A stretch of DNA of 49,531 bases from Emmonsiellopsis sp. PD_33 (GCA_032988165.1 JANTQF010000259.1:1-49531); one strand, 5' to 3'. Numbered from the stretch's first letter, positions 20,060 through 33,349 are shown. Numbers and translations are program-made. The notes: generated from the letters alone by a model not told the origin.

Positions 20060-23000
20060 TCATGCATCCCCGTCAATCAACCTCAGTCTCTCTTTGACCG
20101 ACTTGGCTTTCTTCGACCTGCCAGCCCCGCCACCCGCAGCTCCACCGCCACGGCCGCGTCTAGACTTGACCACAGGTCCAGATGCCGAGGGCACATCCCC
20201 TATATCGACGGGTGTGGCTGCGCCGGATGGCTTAGCGCTGACATCGTCAAAGTGTCCTTCGCCTGTAACGCGCAAACTGTTAGCAACCAACAAATACGTT
20301 CGAAACGAGAGAAAAAAAGTACAAGACATACCTTCATGGTACATATCATCCAGCGTAACATCTCTCTTCCTCTTCGCAGCAGCGCCTCCCTTCTTCCCCT
20401 TCTTCGCGCCCGGCTCCTCTCCTTTCTCCAGTTGCTCTTTCTCCATCTGTTCTAACATCTCCGCTTGATTATCATCCGCAAGCCACATGGCAATATCCTT
20501 GGTGCGATTCTCGCGGCTGCGCGTGTTGAAATCAACGCCACCGCCCGCACCGCCAGAGATAACCACTCGCTGCACCTCTTCCTTTTGCAGGGCACGTTTA
20601 CGGATCCGCTCTTCGATGGTGCCACGTGTAATCAAGCGGTAGACGGTGACCTGCTTGGTCTGGCCTAGACGATGGGCGCGGTCCATGGCCTGGGAGTCGA
20701 TGGTGGGGTTCCAGTCGGAGTCGTAGAAGATGACGGTGTCAGCGGCGGTCAAGTTGATACCTAGGCCACCGGCGCGGGTGGAGAGAAGGAAGACAAAGAT
20801 TTCGGGCCGTTGCTGGAAGTCTAACACGGTGTCACGGCGGTCTTCAAGTTTGGTGCTGCCGTCCAAGCGGCAGTATTTGTAGTTGCGGTAGGTGAGATAT
20901 TCTTCCATCAGGTCAATCATGCGGGTCATTTGGAAGTAGAGAAGGACACGATGGCCACCGTTCTTGAGCTCGCGGAGGAGCTCATCCAGTTTAGCCAGCT
21001 TGCCCGAGTCTGTAACGAACCGTCTCATCGAAGGCACGGAAATGTTGGTGTACCGGCCCTTGACTGATAACGGCTCAGGCAGCATTGGTGTCACGCTATA
21101 GCGAGCTGGGTCCAATTTCTTCTCTAGTATTTCTGCATCCAAGGCCTGGGTGGTATTGCCGAAAAGGGCGTGTCGAACGGACATATTGAAGAAGGTATCT
21201 TTGTTTTCGAAATTGGTAGCTTGATTTGAGCACGAAACCATAATGGGGGGCGCAGATGCTCCGGGCCTACCGCACGGTTCAATCATACCCAAACCTTGGT
21301 TCTGGAACGTCGCGCTGGAAATATTGAGTAGCTCATGCATGCGGCCTTCTGCTGTGATTTCGGCCAAAGAACGACGATCATTTTGCTCGACGATATTAAA
21401 CATGCTATGAGCCGGAACACGGACAGAGGCATCTTCGACGTCATCGTAGGCCACAATAAACCGAGAAAGACGATTTGAATATCCACGGCGCTTGACCGCG
21501 CGTTCGAATAGTCCTTTGTGAGAAAGGTCATAAGCCTCACCGGCCGAAGTATCTGCAAATCGAAGCCATGAGAAGCCACCGTCTTGTTTAACGCTCTGCC
21601 GAATATTATCTGGCGTCCAGATGTTCATCATATGAGCAAGATATTTCCCACGGAAACCGGCCTTGTCGTTTGCTGGTCCGGCCATATCGAGGCGGCCATC
21701 GGAGCCACAAAGAAGGCGAGGCAGATCATACTCGATGATATTCCGTGTCGAATAGGCAACGTCGACAAAAGGCCCTTCCCGAAGGAATGACGCCGTTTCC
21801 GCAAAGAAACCGGCGGAGAATGGAGAGACTGTTTCGGCACGCTCAAACAAATCGGGATGGTTACAGACTTTGCGGAATTGCATGACCAAGTTCATCAAGG
21901 TAGCGCTGTCTGTATCATCCCCAACAGCTGCCTTCTCTATAAGGTCGAGGATACTCACCCGATTTCGAAGGTTGCCATAGTATGCCCGCTGGCGATAGGT
22001 AAGGTCACAGAAAACGTCCTTCTCAACCTTGTCACCAAGTTCCTTCTGGACATGCTTCTTGATACGACGAAGCATGAATGGCTTCAGGATCATGTGCAAT
22101 CGTTTCAGCTGATCCTCGTTCAACTTGGTATTACTCTGGGCATGGCTCTCAATGTCCTTGGAGAACCACTCGCTAAATTCATCGTGGGAATCAAAAAGCG
22201 TCGGCATGATGAAATGAAGCAAGGCCCAGAGTTCCTGCATGTTGTTCTGGATAGGCGTTCCTGTGAGTAGGAGACGGTTGCGACAGTGGAAACCAAGAAG
22301 GTTCTTCCATCGAGAGCTCTGCGAGGATTTGATAGCCTGGGCCTCATCTAGGATCATGTACTGCCATTTGATCTTTTGGAAATATTGCGCATCCAACACG
22401 ACCAACTGGTACGATGTCACCAAAACGTGAAATTCGGACTCCTTGGTATAGGTAATATGCTTGCGGTCCCAAAATTTGCGTAGAACTTTCCGGTCCTTGG
22501 CTGAGCCCCAGTAGGGCAAGACTTTGATGTTGGGAACGAAGCGTGAGATTTCTTGCTGCCAGTTATGAAGAGTAGAAGCAGGCGCGATGACAAGGAAGGG
22601 CCCCCAGATGTTATGCACCTCTGCAAGATAAGCCATGACCGAGATCGACTGTACAGTCTTACCCAGACCCATCTCGTCTGCAAGAATACCGTTGATGCCC
22701 TGCTCGTAGAGATTGACAAGCCAGTTCAAGCCCTTGAGCTGATATTCCTTCAATTGTGCAGTGAGCATCTTTGGTTGGGAAACCTCGACGTCACCCAAGC
22801 TGGTAGGGTTCTGGAAGTTCATCTCGCCCTCATCAAAGGCGGCCATCTTGTTCTCCTCGTTATTGAACGCCTTGGCTCGTTCTTGGGCCTGCTGAACGGC
22901 ATTCTGCGCGTTGGCCATGGCGGCCTGGTGTAATACGGATTCATCTTCCGCATCAAAGTCGAGGTCTTCAAAGTTCGTCACCTTTGGAGGTGCGCCAGGG

Positions 23001-25244
23001 ACGCCATCTGGAACGGTCACAGCCGGCGCGCCATGGCCAGCATCGGCAACGGTGGTGCCTTCATGATGTTCCGCCTCGCTTGTCTTAATTTTCCGTCCAA
23101 TGAAATGGGAATACAGCTCGGTTTGGGAGATGAGGAAGTTCAGTTTGCGCTTCTGGCGGTTGGCCTCGCGGTCGGCCTCTGCCTTCTTGGCCTGCTCGAG
23201 CTCCTGTCTCTCGGCCATGCGACGCAGATCACGTTCCTCGCGTTCGTTCCGCTTCCAAAAGGACATCATCTCCCGCATGGTTCTCTTGGCGCGAGCTTGA
23301 GTATCCTTCATACTCTTGTTGGTGCGTTCCTGCCACTTCCGAGACTGCTTACTAGCCAGTTGCGCAGTCTTGCGCAGATTCTCCTGCCGGGTGTTGAGCG
23401 AAACAGCCTTGATACGATAGACTCTAGGGACATCCTTTCGAGCAATCTCTCGCCAGATAGATTCATAGAGCATATTGTAGCCCTTGGATTCAAACGGTGT
23501 GACGGGAGGTGCGGGAGTTGTTTCCTTGGAACGAGAAGTCTTGCCCTCCTTCTTCAGGGCTTCCTTCTTCGGGTCCTCCTTTGGCGCCAGGGGAACAAGC
23601 TGATCGTCATTCTCCATGGCGGCATATGCAGCTTCGGCAGCATCTTTCTCGGCCTGTTTCTTTTCCTTTGATTTCTTTGGCCGGGAGGAAGCCCCGGGTT
23701 TGCCGCCCCTCCTCTTTGGCGGAGGAGACGACTTGGCGACGTGGAAGGTGCTGGTCGTGCCGCCTTCTAGGTTTGGCGCCATGGGAGTGACTTCGCTGAT
23801 TTCTTCCGGCTCGTTGCCTCTCTCCAAAGCACGCTTGGTGCCCTTGATCTTCTTGCGCGACTTTTCGACTTCGCGCCATAGACGTTCCTTCTCCGAGTCG
23901 TTTTCTGCCTCAGCGGCCCTTTGGCGAGCTTCGTCCATTTTCTGGGTCTCAAGACGGAGAGCATTCTCGCGGCGTCGTTTCCTTTGCATGTCCTTCTTGC
24001 GTTCTTTTTCGTCCTGGATCTCCTTCTGTTGGACTTCAATTTGAACAGCGGGTTCGTGTTTGCGATTGAATCGTTCAGTGCCATTCAGAACTTGCTTTTC
24101 GAAAACTTTGGCCAGCGAACCCAGAAATTCGGTTTGACGCCGCTGCAGGGTAGTTAGTAAACAGGAATGCAAATATAAAAGGGGGGGGGATACAAGACAC
24201 ATACCCTGCGTTTCCGTGCTTCAACCGCCTCAGCCTCCCGAGTACGCTTCTTCCCTTTGCGGATGAAATGCGCCCGCTCCTGTTCGAACCCGACATCAAG
24301 ATCACTCTCGTCCATTGTGTCAATCCGGTCTACGGCCTTGGAGATCTTTTCGTTATCGTATTCTGCGAGGGTCTTCCTTGGTTTGGAATTTGAAACAGCA
24401 AGGGGTTTTGATACACCGTTTGAGGATGGGCGGGGAGAGATGTCGTTGTACGAAGGTTCGAGATGAGCGGGTTGACGGCGTCTCTCTGACACGGGCTGCT
24501 TTTGTTTTTCTGTCTTGGGGGCAGGCGCGATTGCTGCAGGTTCATTCACTTGGTTGGGTCGGGGTGGTGGAGGAGTGGATTTGCGCGGAGGGCGGTCGTC
24601 GGCAGGGCCTGAGAGAATACTGGCAAACGACATGGGATTGTTTGCTCTGGCTGATTTCTGTATCACAATGACAAGTTAGGATCGAAAACAGGATACATTC
24701 ACAGATAAGGGGGGCGTACGGATTCCTTGGGCGAAGGAGGCCTGGCCTCGCGCATCATGGGCGACTGCGATGCGTAGCCCATACTATTCGGCCGGCCGTC
24801 ATACATTGCCTCTGGTTCCCGCTTGGGCGATCGAGAAACGGCATCCGGTCCGCTGGGCGGGTGGCCGTGAGACGAGATCTGGTTGTAGTGAGCGGGAGGC
24901 GGGGAGCGAGCGGAGGTGGACACATGGGAGCCGGTGTAGGGCCGATGTAGGGTGAATTGAGGAGTTGTAGAGGTCGAGTGCGCGTGATACGGGGGAGAGG
25001 TGTCTGCGTGGGTGGCAGAGCCATTGAGCGGAGGCAGGGTGTTGGCGTTCATGGGGGAGGCGGAGTGGCTAAAGTGCGGGCTCCGCGCCAGGGGGGGCGC
25101 CGGGAAGGCAGGGGGAGTATGGGGCGGGGCCTGGTAGGGGTCATTGTTCTGGTAGGCGGGCCGGTCTCTGGGAGAAGGAGAGTAGGCGGCGAAGCGAGGC
25201 TGCTGGGTGGGCGAGTGGACGGTGTAAGGGGGACCACCGGCCAT
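20060..25244 (-). CDS. ino80: Chromatin-remodelling ATPase INO80
   Basis: The reverse-strand exons are 25244-24720, 24657-24205, 24142-20332 and 20262-20060 (1663 residues). The ATG at 25244 gives MAGGPPYTVHSPTQQ, as in related INO80 proteins. INO80 is the catalytic subunit of the nuclear INO80 complex, which slides nucleosomes and acts on H2A.Z. Residues 1-330 are Pro/Ser-rich and disordered. Residues 330-680 are charged coiled coil containing the HSA/DBINO region (YESIWREIARKDVPRVYRIKA to FLISQTELYSHF). ATPase lobe 1 starts near 780 with the Walker A DEMGLGKT (815-822) and DEAQ box (925-928). A long inter-lobe insertion (about 1090-1365) is the INO80 hallmark. Lobe 2 carries STRAGGLGINL and RAHRLGQTKQ (near 1480). 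The last intron (69 nt) is in frame and lacks a stop; splicing restores YHEGEGHFDD. Confidence 0.96.
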
Positions 25245-27082
25245 CACGGGCAGCTCGGACGCAGCACGCGTGGATGCGATGGAGGAAGCGGCAGGCGGGA
25301 CGTACCGCGGCGAGGAGGGCGTATAGTGGACGGGCTGTCAGGGAGTGGCGGGTCAGGGAGCGGACGAGACAGCCATGGAGCAATGCAGACAGCCAGAGGA
25401 ATGGCTCGTCGCCGTGCCGCGTTGGCTGTTAGAAGGGCGTGTCAGCAGGTGCAGCGGCAGAAAAGAGCAGCGGCAGCAGGGTAGCCGGGCAGGATGAGGA
25501 TGAGGATGGGGATGGGGAGGGTGAGGGCGATGAGGGCGGCGGAGGGAGATGGGCGTGGGAGGCGGGCGTGGAGCAGGCTGGCGAGAAGAAAGAATCTGGG
25601 ATAACGGCGGCAGACACAGACAGACCTCAGCAAGCACGAAACCAAGGGACGCAGTTAGTGGATTTGCATAGAGGACGAGGCGGCGATTGGCGGCAGGGGG
25701 TGGGATGGGATGGGATGGGTGAGGTGAGGAGAGGAGAGGTGAGGATAGGATGGGGAGGGAGATGAGATGAGGTTGATGAGGTGTGGCAGTGATGGCGGAG
25801 ATGTCGACGTGGTGAGCCGCAACAAGAAATCTGGTCTGGTGTGGTCGAGCAGCTCTTGCCCGTCGCTTTCTTTTTTGTTCGGGATGTATGCTTACCGCCC
25901 GTCTGGTACGTGTATTGCTCTATACTGCAGCTGTGTATCGTGTATTGTGACGGTACAGGACGGTATGGGTACGGCCCCGTACGCATCTAAATTCTAGACA
26001 ATAACCATCTCATCAACTATTAACTACTATGGTTATTATTCACTTTTATTCCACACAGCAGTAATGATATTATAATAGTCAGGGATAGTCCACACACATC
26101 TGATGGGATATTCAATTCCTCTCTATTCCCTAGTTATTCTCTTCTACTTCCTGTCTTTCCTCCCCCTTGGCCTCCATATATTCTTTGTCCTCCTAGCCAC
26201 AAGTTAAAACCCAAAACACAGCCAAAACCGCACAATATCATTCATGTCGGATAATAAATCATCTGCACAGCCAACATGGCCCCAACAACAAGTTCTCCTA
26301 TATACTAGTCCATATCTCCATCCATTACGCCTCGCGTTTGCACTCCTCCCCCTACCAACTACTACTATTCTTTCTTCTGGATAGATAAGCAAAAGAGGCA
26401 AACTCGCCACCCTCAACCATCGCCAGCACGTATTCCATCCAGATCCAACACGAGAACAAACCGGGAGTCACCACTCATTTATTAGCCAGGCCATTAAGAT
26501 TCAAATATCCACAATCCCACCAGCCTATTAATGGCTATTCATTTTTAAGACAGACTCGCAGGATCAGAATGCAAGAATACTAACTGGTTCCCCCTTTTTT
26601 CCTCAGAGAACGGAGACAATTACCACCCCTATTAACCAACTAACTACCAGCAGTATCCAGCGACCCAAGAAGGAGAAGCCTCACACCACCACATCCATCG
26701 CCCCTCCATTTCTCCAGTCCTCGACCCAAACCAAGATCTGATCCCTACCACGGCTCCCGCCAACTCTGCTCGCCCGTCGTGATGTAATCTCAGAAACACT
26801 ATCTGCCTCATCAATATACCCCCCGCCTTAATTGGCAACAAGCCAACCTGCCTCCCTGTCTACCTACCTATCTATTATATAGACAGCACTATGGCGCCCT
26901 GGCTACATACCGCGTAAGGCTGATTCAGTTGAATCACCAAGTAGATGCATGGGAGATCCGGGGTGGCTCCATATATGACCTGACCTGAACGAGAAGGAGA
27001 GGGGGGGTGTATTCGGAACCGACCAAGCTGATGCACATGTTATGACATACTAGAAGCATATGCCATTTCTAGATTCTGTCTG
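25245..27082. other. Divergent ino80/adh intergenic region
   Basis: Head-to-head spacing of about 2 kb. In ino80 orientation the first 600 bases are C/T-rich leader. A GGGAT / GAGGT simple repeat lies at about 25700-25770. TA-rich and ordinary sequence follows. No coding sequence is supported. Confidence 0.45.
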
Positions 27083-27108
27083 TATATATATACCCCCGGT
27101 ATATATAT
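27083..27108 (+). promoter_or_regulatory. Paired TATA boxes before adh
   Basis: Two TATATATA runs (27083-27092 and 27100-27108) flank a CCCCCGG core. A long pyrimidine tract (27113-27175) follows, up to the ATG at 27238. TATA plus CT tract is typical of highly expressed filamentous-fungal genes. Confidence 0.5.
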
Positions 27109-27237
27109 GATTTGCCTTTTTCCCTTCCTTCCCCTCCTCCATTCCCCTTTACTGCTTTTCTATTCTCTTTTCCTATTATCCATCTCTCTGATCTCCCTGA
27201 TATCAGATACCTCTCCAGCCACCCCCAAACCACAAAA

Positions 27238-28489
27238 ATGACCACCCCCGCCCTCCCCAAAACCCAATGGGCCTGCGTAACCCCCCGCATCGGCGCCGCC
27301 GTTGAATACAAACAAATCCCCGTGCCCACCCCCGGCCCCAACGAAGTCCTCGTAAACATCAAATACAGCGGCGTCTGCCACACGGACCTGCACGCAAAAC
27401 GGGGCGACTGGCCCTTACCCGTCAAAATGCCGCTAGTCGGCGGGCACGAGGGGGCCGGCATCGTCGTCGCGCGCGGCAGCCTCGTCACCAACGTCCAGCT
27501 CGGCGACCACGTGGGGATCAAATGGCTAAACGGGTCCTGCATGTCCTGCGACTTCTGCGAGGCGGCCGACGAGCCGCTGTGCGCTGATGCGATACTGTCC
27601 GGGTACACGGTCGACGGGACGTTCCAGCAGTATGCGATTGGGAAGGCGGCGCATGTGTCGCCGATTCCGAAGCATGTGCCGCTGGACGAGGTGGCGCCGG
27701 TGCTGTGTGCGGGGATTACGGTGTATAAGGGGTTGAAGGAGAGCGGGGCGGTGCCGGGCCAGGTGGTGGCGATTGTGGGCGCGGGAGGGGGGCTGGGGAG
27801 TTTGGCGCAGCAGTATGCGAAGGCGATGGGGTTGCAGGTTATTGCGATTGATGGGGGGAAGGAGAAGGGGGAGTTGTGTATGAAGCTTGGGGCGAAGGTA
27901 TGTATATATATATATATAATCCCTATATCAAATGGGGGGAGTGGGATTGCTGAATTTCAAAAAAAAAAAAAAAAAAAAAACAGGCCTACGTCGACTTCTC
28001 AACTTCCAAAGACGTCGTCGCGGACGTCAAAGCCGTCTCCCCAGACGGCCTCGGCCCGCACGCCGTCCTCCTCGTCGCCGCCGCCGAACTCCCCTTCCAG
28101 CAAGCAGCGGGCTACGTGCGTTCCCGCGGCACCATCGTGGCCATCGGCCTGCCGGCGCACGCGTACCTGAAAGCGCCCGTGTTCGATACCGTCGTGCGCA
28201 TGATCACCATCAAGGGGAGCTATGTGGGGAATCGCCGGGATGGAAAGGAGGCGATTGATTTCTTCGCGAGGGGATTGATTAAGGTGCCGTTTAAGGTTGT
28301 GCCGTTGAGTGAGTTGGGGAAGGTGTTTGAGTTGATGGGTGAGTTTTGGTCTTGTTTTTTATATGATTTGGTTGGGAGGGGAAAAAAAGGGGGGGGGGAA
28401 GAAAGGGGATCATTTTGGCTAACATCAAAACACAAAATACAGAACAAGGGAAAATCGCCGGCCGCTATGTGCTCAAGATGCCGGACTAA
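27238..28489 (+). CDS. Zinc-dependent alcohol dehydrogenase (ADH1 type)
   Basis: Exons 27238-27897, 27984-28338 and 28443-28489 give 353 residues, the usual length. It is a cytosolic medium-chain dehydrogenase interconverting primary alcohols and aldehydes with NAD(H). Catalytic zinc ligands are C47 (YSGVCHTDLHA), H70/E71 (GGHEGAG) and C157 (LCAGITVYK). Structural zinc cysteines are C101, C104, C107 and C115. The Rossmann motif GAGGGLG (181-187) is followed by D205 in VIAIDGG, indicating NAD preference. The C-terminus (EQGKIAGRYVLKMPD) is completed by the short third exon. It is close to yeast Adh1 and fungal fermentative ADHs. Intron 1 has an unusual A22 run just before its 3' splice site. 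Third-position bias switches from C to G inside exons 1 and 2. Which paralogue it is cannot be told. Confidence 0.93.
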
Positions 28490-29513
28490 AGAACCGGGCA
28501 CAATTTGATATATAATCAGATTACCTTACATATAGGAACAAATTTCACCAAGGACTATATGTAATGTCAGCCACCCGCCGCCAAGTCAGCCAGGAGAGGG
28601 GGGAAAAGCCAACAAACAAATTAATGAAACCAGCTTAAACAAAAAGAGGAAGGGGGGTTTTATTATGTTATTTTTTAACTTATATTCTAATTATGTTAAT
28701 TGTTATTGAAATGAAATGGGAGCTTATAAATTTATCAAATATAATGCCTTTTTTTTAAAAAAAAAATATGGGTTTATCTTAGGTTCCTGTCTTTATTTAA
28801 CCCCTATCTCTAGTTCTGTTAAATGAGAAAAGTTTTACAGAAAAAGCCAGAGGTAACTTAAAATAGATTAAATAAATGAAATAGGTAACTTGAGCTAAGT
28901 TTTTACAATTTTTTAATTGTTTTTTTAAGCCCCCCCTCCCCTCCCCTCCCCTCCCTTCTCCCAACTCACTTCCAGTCAGCCCTATTTGATAGTTTTAAAC
29001 CAGTAATTTTTTGCAAGGCAGAGACTCTCCTAGGTAGAGAGTAAAACGTCAGGGTCGAACTAACTTAATCATCCCTCTATCTACTCTGTATAGCTACGCC
29101 AGGAGTAATTCTGGGAAACAGCCGTACGCGTGTATATCAATCAATACACAGACGCATCACAGGCAACATCCCATGCCAATAAAATATTAACCTCCGTGGA
29201 AGAAAGGAGGAAGAAAGAAGAAAGATCAACACACACGAGATGATACATACATACATAGATAATATTATATACCAAAAGAGAAAAAAAAATTGAAAACAGG
29301 TGGGTGGGTTGAGTTTTTTAATTCCCATCCCATCCATCTTGGGGTAATACTCTAATCAAATCAATCCAATCCATCTCATCTCCTCATCCCAAACCAAACA
29401 AAAAAAGGGGGGGATGAAAAAAAGAAGAGATGTAAAATACAAGAAAAAACCCCCCCCACACACACACACCCCAAAACCAAAATCTAACTTCAATAAAAAT
29501 CAAAGACCATCAA
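28490..29513. other. Convergent 3' flanks of adh and nhx1, AT-rich
   Basis: From about 28650 to 28925 the sequence is strongly A/T- and TpA-rich, ending in a CCCCTCCCCTCCCC tract. It resembles the AT-rich block near 19400. The rest (29100-29513) is low complexity with A, C and CA runs. No coding sequence is seen. Confidence 0.4.
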
Positions 29514-32149
29514 TCACACCGCCCCAGGCCCCTTATGCCCAGACCCCTGATCCAGCAGCAGCTTCGGCTTAATATAATCCTCATCCAGCTGCCTAAACCA
29601 CGCCGTATGGTCCCCGTTGCCCGCGCCAGAGAAGAAATCGCGAAACACCGAGCTCGCACCGGGCCTACCCGATGCCTCCGCCGACGACGAGGACGCATCA
29701 ACCACCGCGCCCTCCGCAGCGCTTGCGGCCGCCATTGCTGCCACGCCAGGTGACACGCGCTGCGATGGCGAGGGGACACTCAGGGGGGACTGTCTAATAT
29801 GCGACGGCGCAGCGGGGGGCAAGTCGTCGTCTGAGAAGGTGTCCAGGTCGAGGTCAAAGTCGTCGATATCGGCGTCGTTTTCGTGAGCCGTCTTGCCGCT
29901 GCGCGTGTTGACAGTGCGGTTGTTCCGGCTGGAAGGGCCAGTGCCTACATCTCCATCGTCAGTACTGCTGCTGGCACTGGCGCTTCCGTTGTGGGTTCCG
30001 AGGAGGTTCTGCGCAGATGCGTGGTCGCGGGATTTGTCCTTACGGCCTTGGTTGTATACTGAGTTTTTCCTGGCGGCGACGGAGGCCTGCGAGGGTTGTG
30101 GGGTGATGCGGCCGTTGTTGCCGCTCGAGTAGCCCTCTGCGATGCTCTCGCGGTCCGCATTGAGGGTATCGAGGGGCATGGTGTAGCCGTTTCGGCGCGG
30201 GGTGTGGCCGACCCCGGTGCCGGATCGTTTGTAGTATGTGCCGCCGGTGACTTCGATGTCGAATTCATCGTCCGAGTCGATTTCTTCCACGACGCCGGTG
30301 CGGATTTCGAGGATTTCTAGCATTCGCGCAGTGGTCCCGCCGAAGATGATAACCGTCAACACCACCACGACGAGGACTGTTGCACGGAGAGCTGGGGCGT
30401 TAGGCCCTTCAAGGCCGGCTGCCAAAGCGACGCCCACAGCACCACGAAGACCGGCCCAGAAAAGCATGCCTTGATAGGCAAACGGGAGCTCGTCGGCAAC
30501 ATCCTTCCCACGGCGTCTGGCTCTGTATCTGATGAACCAGTTGATGGCTTTTGAAAGCGGGAAAACGGACATGTATCTAGCAACACAAATGCCAACAATT
30601 GCAATCATGATGAAAAGGGGTTTAAACTGCAAATTGGGCTCAGTGAACAGGTCTAAGCCGAGGTAAATGAAAATGAAATTCTCCGACAGTTGTGCCAGCA
30701 CCTGAAAGAGATATTTCGTCGTAAGTTGCGTTCGTCGCGACATGTTGTAGTATGCGTAGTGTTTGAGCGTGATGCCGCAGAATAGCAACGCCACGATTCC
30801 TGCAAATCAGTTAGTGGTTATGTTTCGGCTTACGAAGCGATATTGCTTACCGGACAAGTGAACTCCAGTAGCGAAGAAGTAACTAGCATAGGCGATCAAG
30901 ACAATAAGACAGCTCTCAATCTTGGGCTCTCGTCGGACATGCGTATACTTCAATCCCAACGCCGTTAACATCCCAACAATAACCCCAACCACCAAACTTC
31001 CGAAAAACACAAGCAAGAAGACGCCGATGGCCTCGAACAAGCTGAGTATTGTTAGCGACCCCCCGGCGCTGCCCGGTTTATACCTCTGCGCCGTCTCGAA
31101 CAGCACGATAGCGATGGCATCGTTCAGAATCGACTCTCCAAAGATCACGGTATAAAGTTTCGGCTCGACCTTGTAAACGTTGAAGATGGCAAGAATTGTA
31201 ACGGGATCCGTCGCAGAAAGCGTAGCACCGACCGAAAAGGCCTCGACAAAGGATATCGATAATCCGTCTAGAGGGATGAACGACCACAGATACAAAATGA
31301 TAGCCAATACCAGCGCCGAGATAAACGTGCCCGCAAATGCAAAGGTGAGAATCGTGCCTATGTTTCGGAAGAAATTGGCCTGTCGCAATCAGCAAAACGT
31401 GCAAAATCACTCACTTTCCCGAACTCCCCGCATACCTGATGTAATTCATATCCCGAAGCCAAGATAATCGGCGGGAGGAGCAAATTGAAAAAGAACTGAT
31501 AATTGAAGGAGACGGAAGACTGGATTAACGTTCCAGGACTTAACCGAATGATAAGCCCGACAACCATCCCTACATCGCTCACCAATCAGCATATATTCAA
31601 AACGCACGGCAAGAAAACGACATATTGAAACCCACCAGCAAAAATCGAAATAACCGTCTCATGAACGGCCTGCACCTTCCTCTGCTGTAGCATATAACTC
31701 GTAAACAGCGCCGTGATAAGGAGCATAATCAGGATGAAGAGAGCCCATGATGTGAAGAGCTCTTTCTCCCCGGCTTCCGGGGTCTCTGTAGGAAATTCAA
31801 TATTAGCGCCCGTTGTCCTTGAGCTGCGCAGCCGTGGGTGCTTATTAGGGAGGGAACCCAGGGGGGTGTATAGTGCATATGAGGGGGGGGCGCATGTATA
31901 TAAGACGGGAGGATCAAATCATGGGAAAGCCATTGTGCAATTATAGATGGATGTAACGAACCATCGGGATCAGATTCCTCCTCCTCTCTCTTGCCTGTAT
32001 CAACACCAAATAGTCAGCAAACATTCATTCATTCCGCCTTCCAACCCGTCAAGCCACGCGCCCAATATACCTCACAACCAAACAACCAGCGGGGAAAAAA
32101 ATAACATACGTAAAACATCAAACACAATCCTCCCAATCAAATCCGTCAT
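29514..32149 (-). CDS. nhx1: Endosomal/vacuolar Na+(K+)/H+ exchanger, NHX1 type
   Basis: Six reverse-strand exons: 32149-32110, 31994-31962, 31785-31636, 31569-31436, 31379-30851 and 30799-29514 (723 residues). All junctions are GT-AG and keep phase. The protein exchanges cytosolic Na+ or K+ for luminal H+ and sets organelle pH. Residues 1-30 are short and hydrophilic (MTDLIGRIVFDVLRKREEE). Transmembrane core motifs are the inhibitor-region FFNLLLPPIIL (about 104-114), ATDPV (175-179), GESILNDAIAIV (200-211, with the transport Asn205-Asp206 pair), LSGIVALLFCGITLKHYAYY and FWAGLRGAVGVAL. The C-terminal 200 or so residues form a Ser/Asp-rich cytosolic tail. The first two coding exons are tiny (40 and 33 nt), so the start relies on splice consensus and fit to relatives. 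Confidence 0.92.
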
Positions 32150-33349
32150 CGCGGCAGGCCTCTTATTTCTCCGAAACCTTTCCCCTTATTTTCTCCCGTG
32201 CCGCCGTTTCCGTTCCTCTCTCCGCGGGAACAAAAGCGCTATCTTGGACTGTTGAGTAGGGATATATCGGAGGAGCAGCAATAGCGACAAAGACGAGCTC
32301 TTAGGGCAAGTCGATCAGCGTAGCGGACAGCACTCATAATACCCAGGCCAATACCCAAGGCGTGGCGGCGGCGGGGGGAGGGGTTTGCTGTGTAAGGCCG
32401 AGTCGAGGGGGGGGATGGATAGGCGGTGGAATGCGCGATTTGTTATCTGGCAGGGCGGATGTTGCACTGGGTCAATCGGGGGCGGACGGGGGGGGGTGGA
32501 GACGAGAGGAGAGAGTGAGGAGGTGTGATATAGTTGGTGATGTCTCCGTGGCTCTACGTCTGCGGCTGTGGCGGTGTCGTGGTCTGGTCGGGGAAGCTGG
32601 ATTGATTGACTGACGCTGATCTGATAGATGGATGATGCTCGGCGGGCGGAGAATCCTCAACGCCTAATTTGGACTTGGCCGGATTGGGACGGAGGCGGCG
32701 CTGCTTTAAACAATTCAACACTGCTAGTTATGGCAGTCTATGGCCCTATGGGTGAGCTGATGTTGAAGGGATGGATAGGGGCGGGTAATAAGGAATATCA
32801 CAATGTATTTCTATGTGCAGCCTTTTCTAAACAACTCCCAGGTAATTATATTCCGTTCCCTCACCGTAACACCAGTATCCATACTTTGCAAGCTACACCC
32901 CAGCCATCCTCGGGAACCGAGAATTCCGATAGATCAAGACAGCTTGCAAAGACGAAGTTCCTTGCCCTGTACGGAGTACTGCCCACACAATCTATCAAAT
33001 CATAGAACATCACGGCATGTGACTATGATTCTCGATGAACGCCTCTAAAGCAGCTTCTAACATTTGTCCTTTCGCACTCACATATTTTACCAGCCATCCA
33101 TACAACAAGGCTCCAGCATTCCAATAAACTAACTGATTCGTCCGAACGGACATGATACAAAATTCCATATCCCTGATATTCACCTAGATATATACATCCA
33201 ACCCGAAAATCCGCGATATATACGGGTAGAAAACACAACCAATAGCAAAACAAACAATCCTAAGACTCCTAATAACTCAAACAAACCCCCCCCAAAAAAC
33301 AAAAAGGGGGCAGAGAAACAGAACCCCCAAATATAACTAAACCAACAAC
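32150..33349. other. nhx1 promoter and transporter 3' flank
   Basis: The first 500 bases upstream of nhx1 include G-rich runs (C-rich in gene orientation) and leader-like sequence. From about 33000 the sequence is A/C-rich 3' flank of the transporter. No coding sequence is supported. Confidence 0.45.

Noticed and set aside
31033..31085. Possible 42-nt intron in nhx1 (GTATAA...CTAACAATACTCAG)
   Set aside because: It has a good branch-like sequence, but the open reading TAQRYKPGSAGGSLTILSLFEA agrees with relatives without splicing, and 42 nt is very short.
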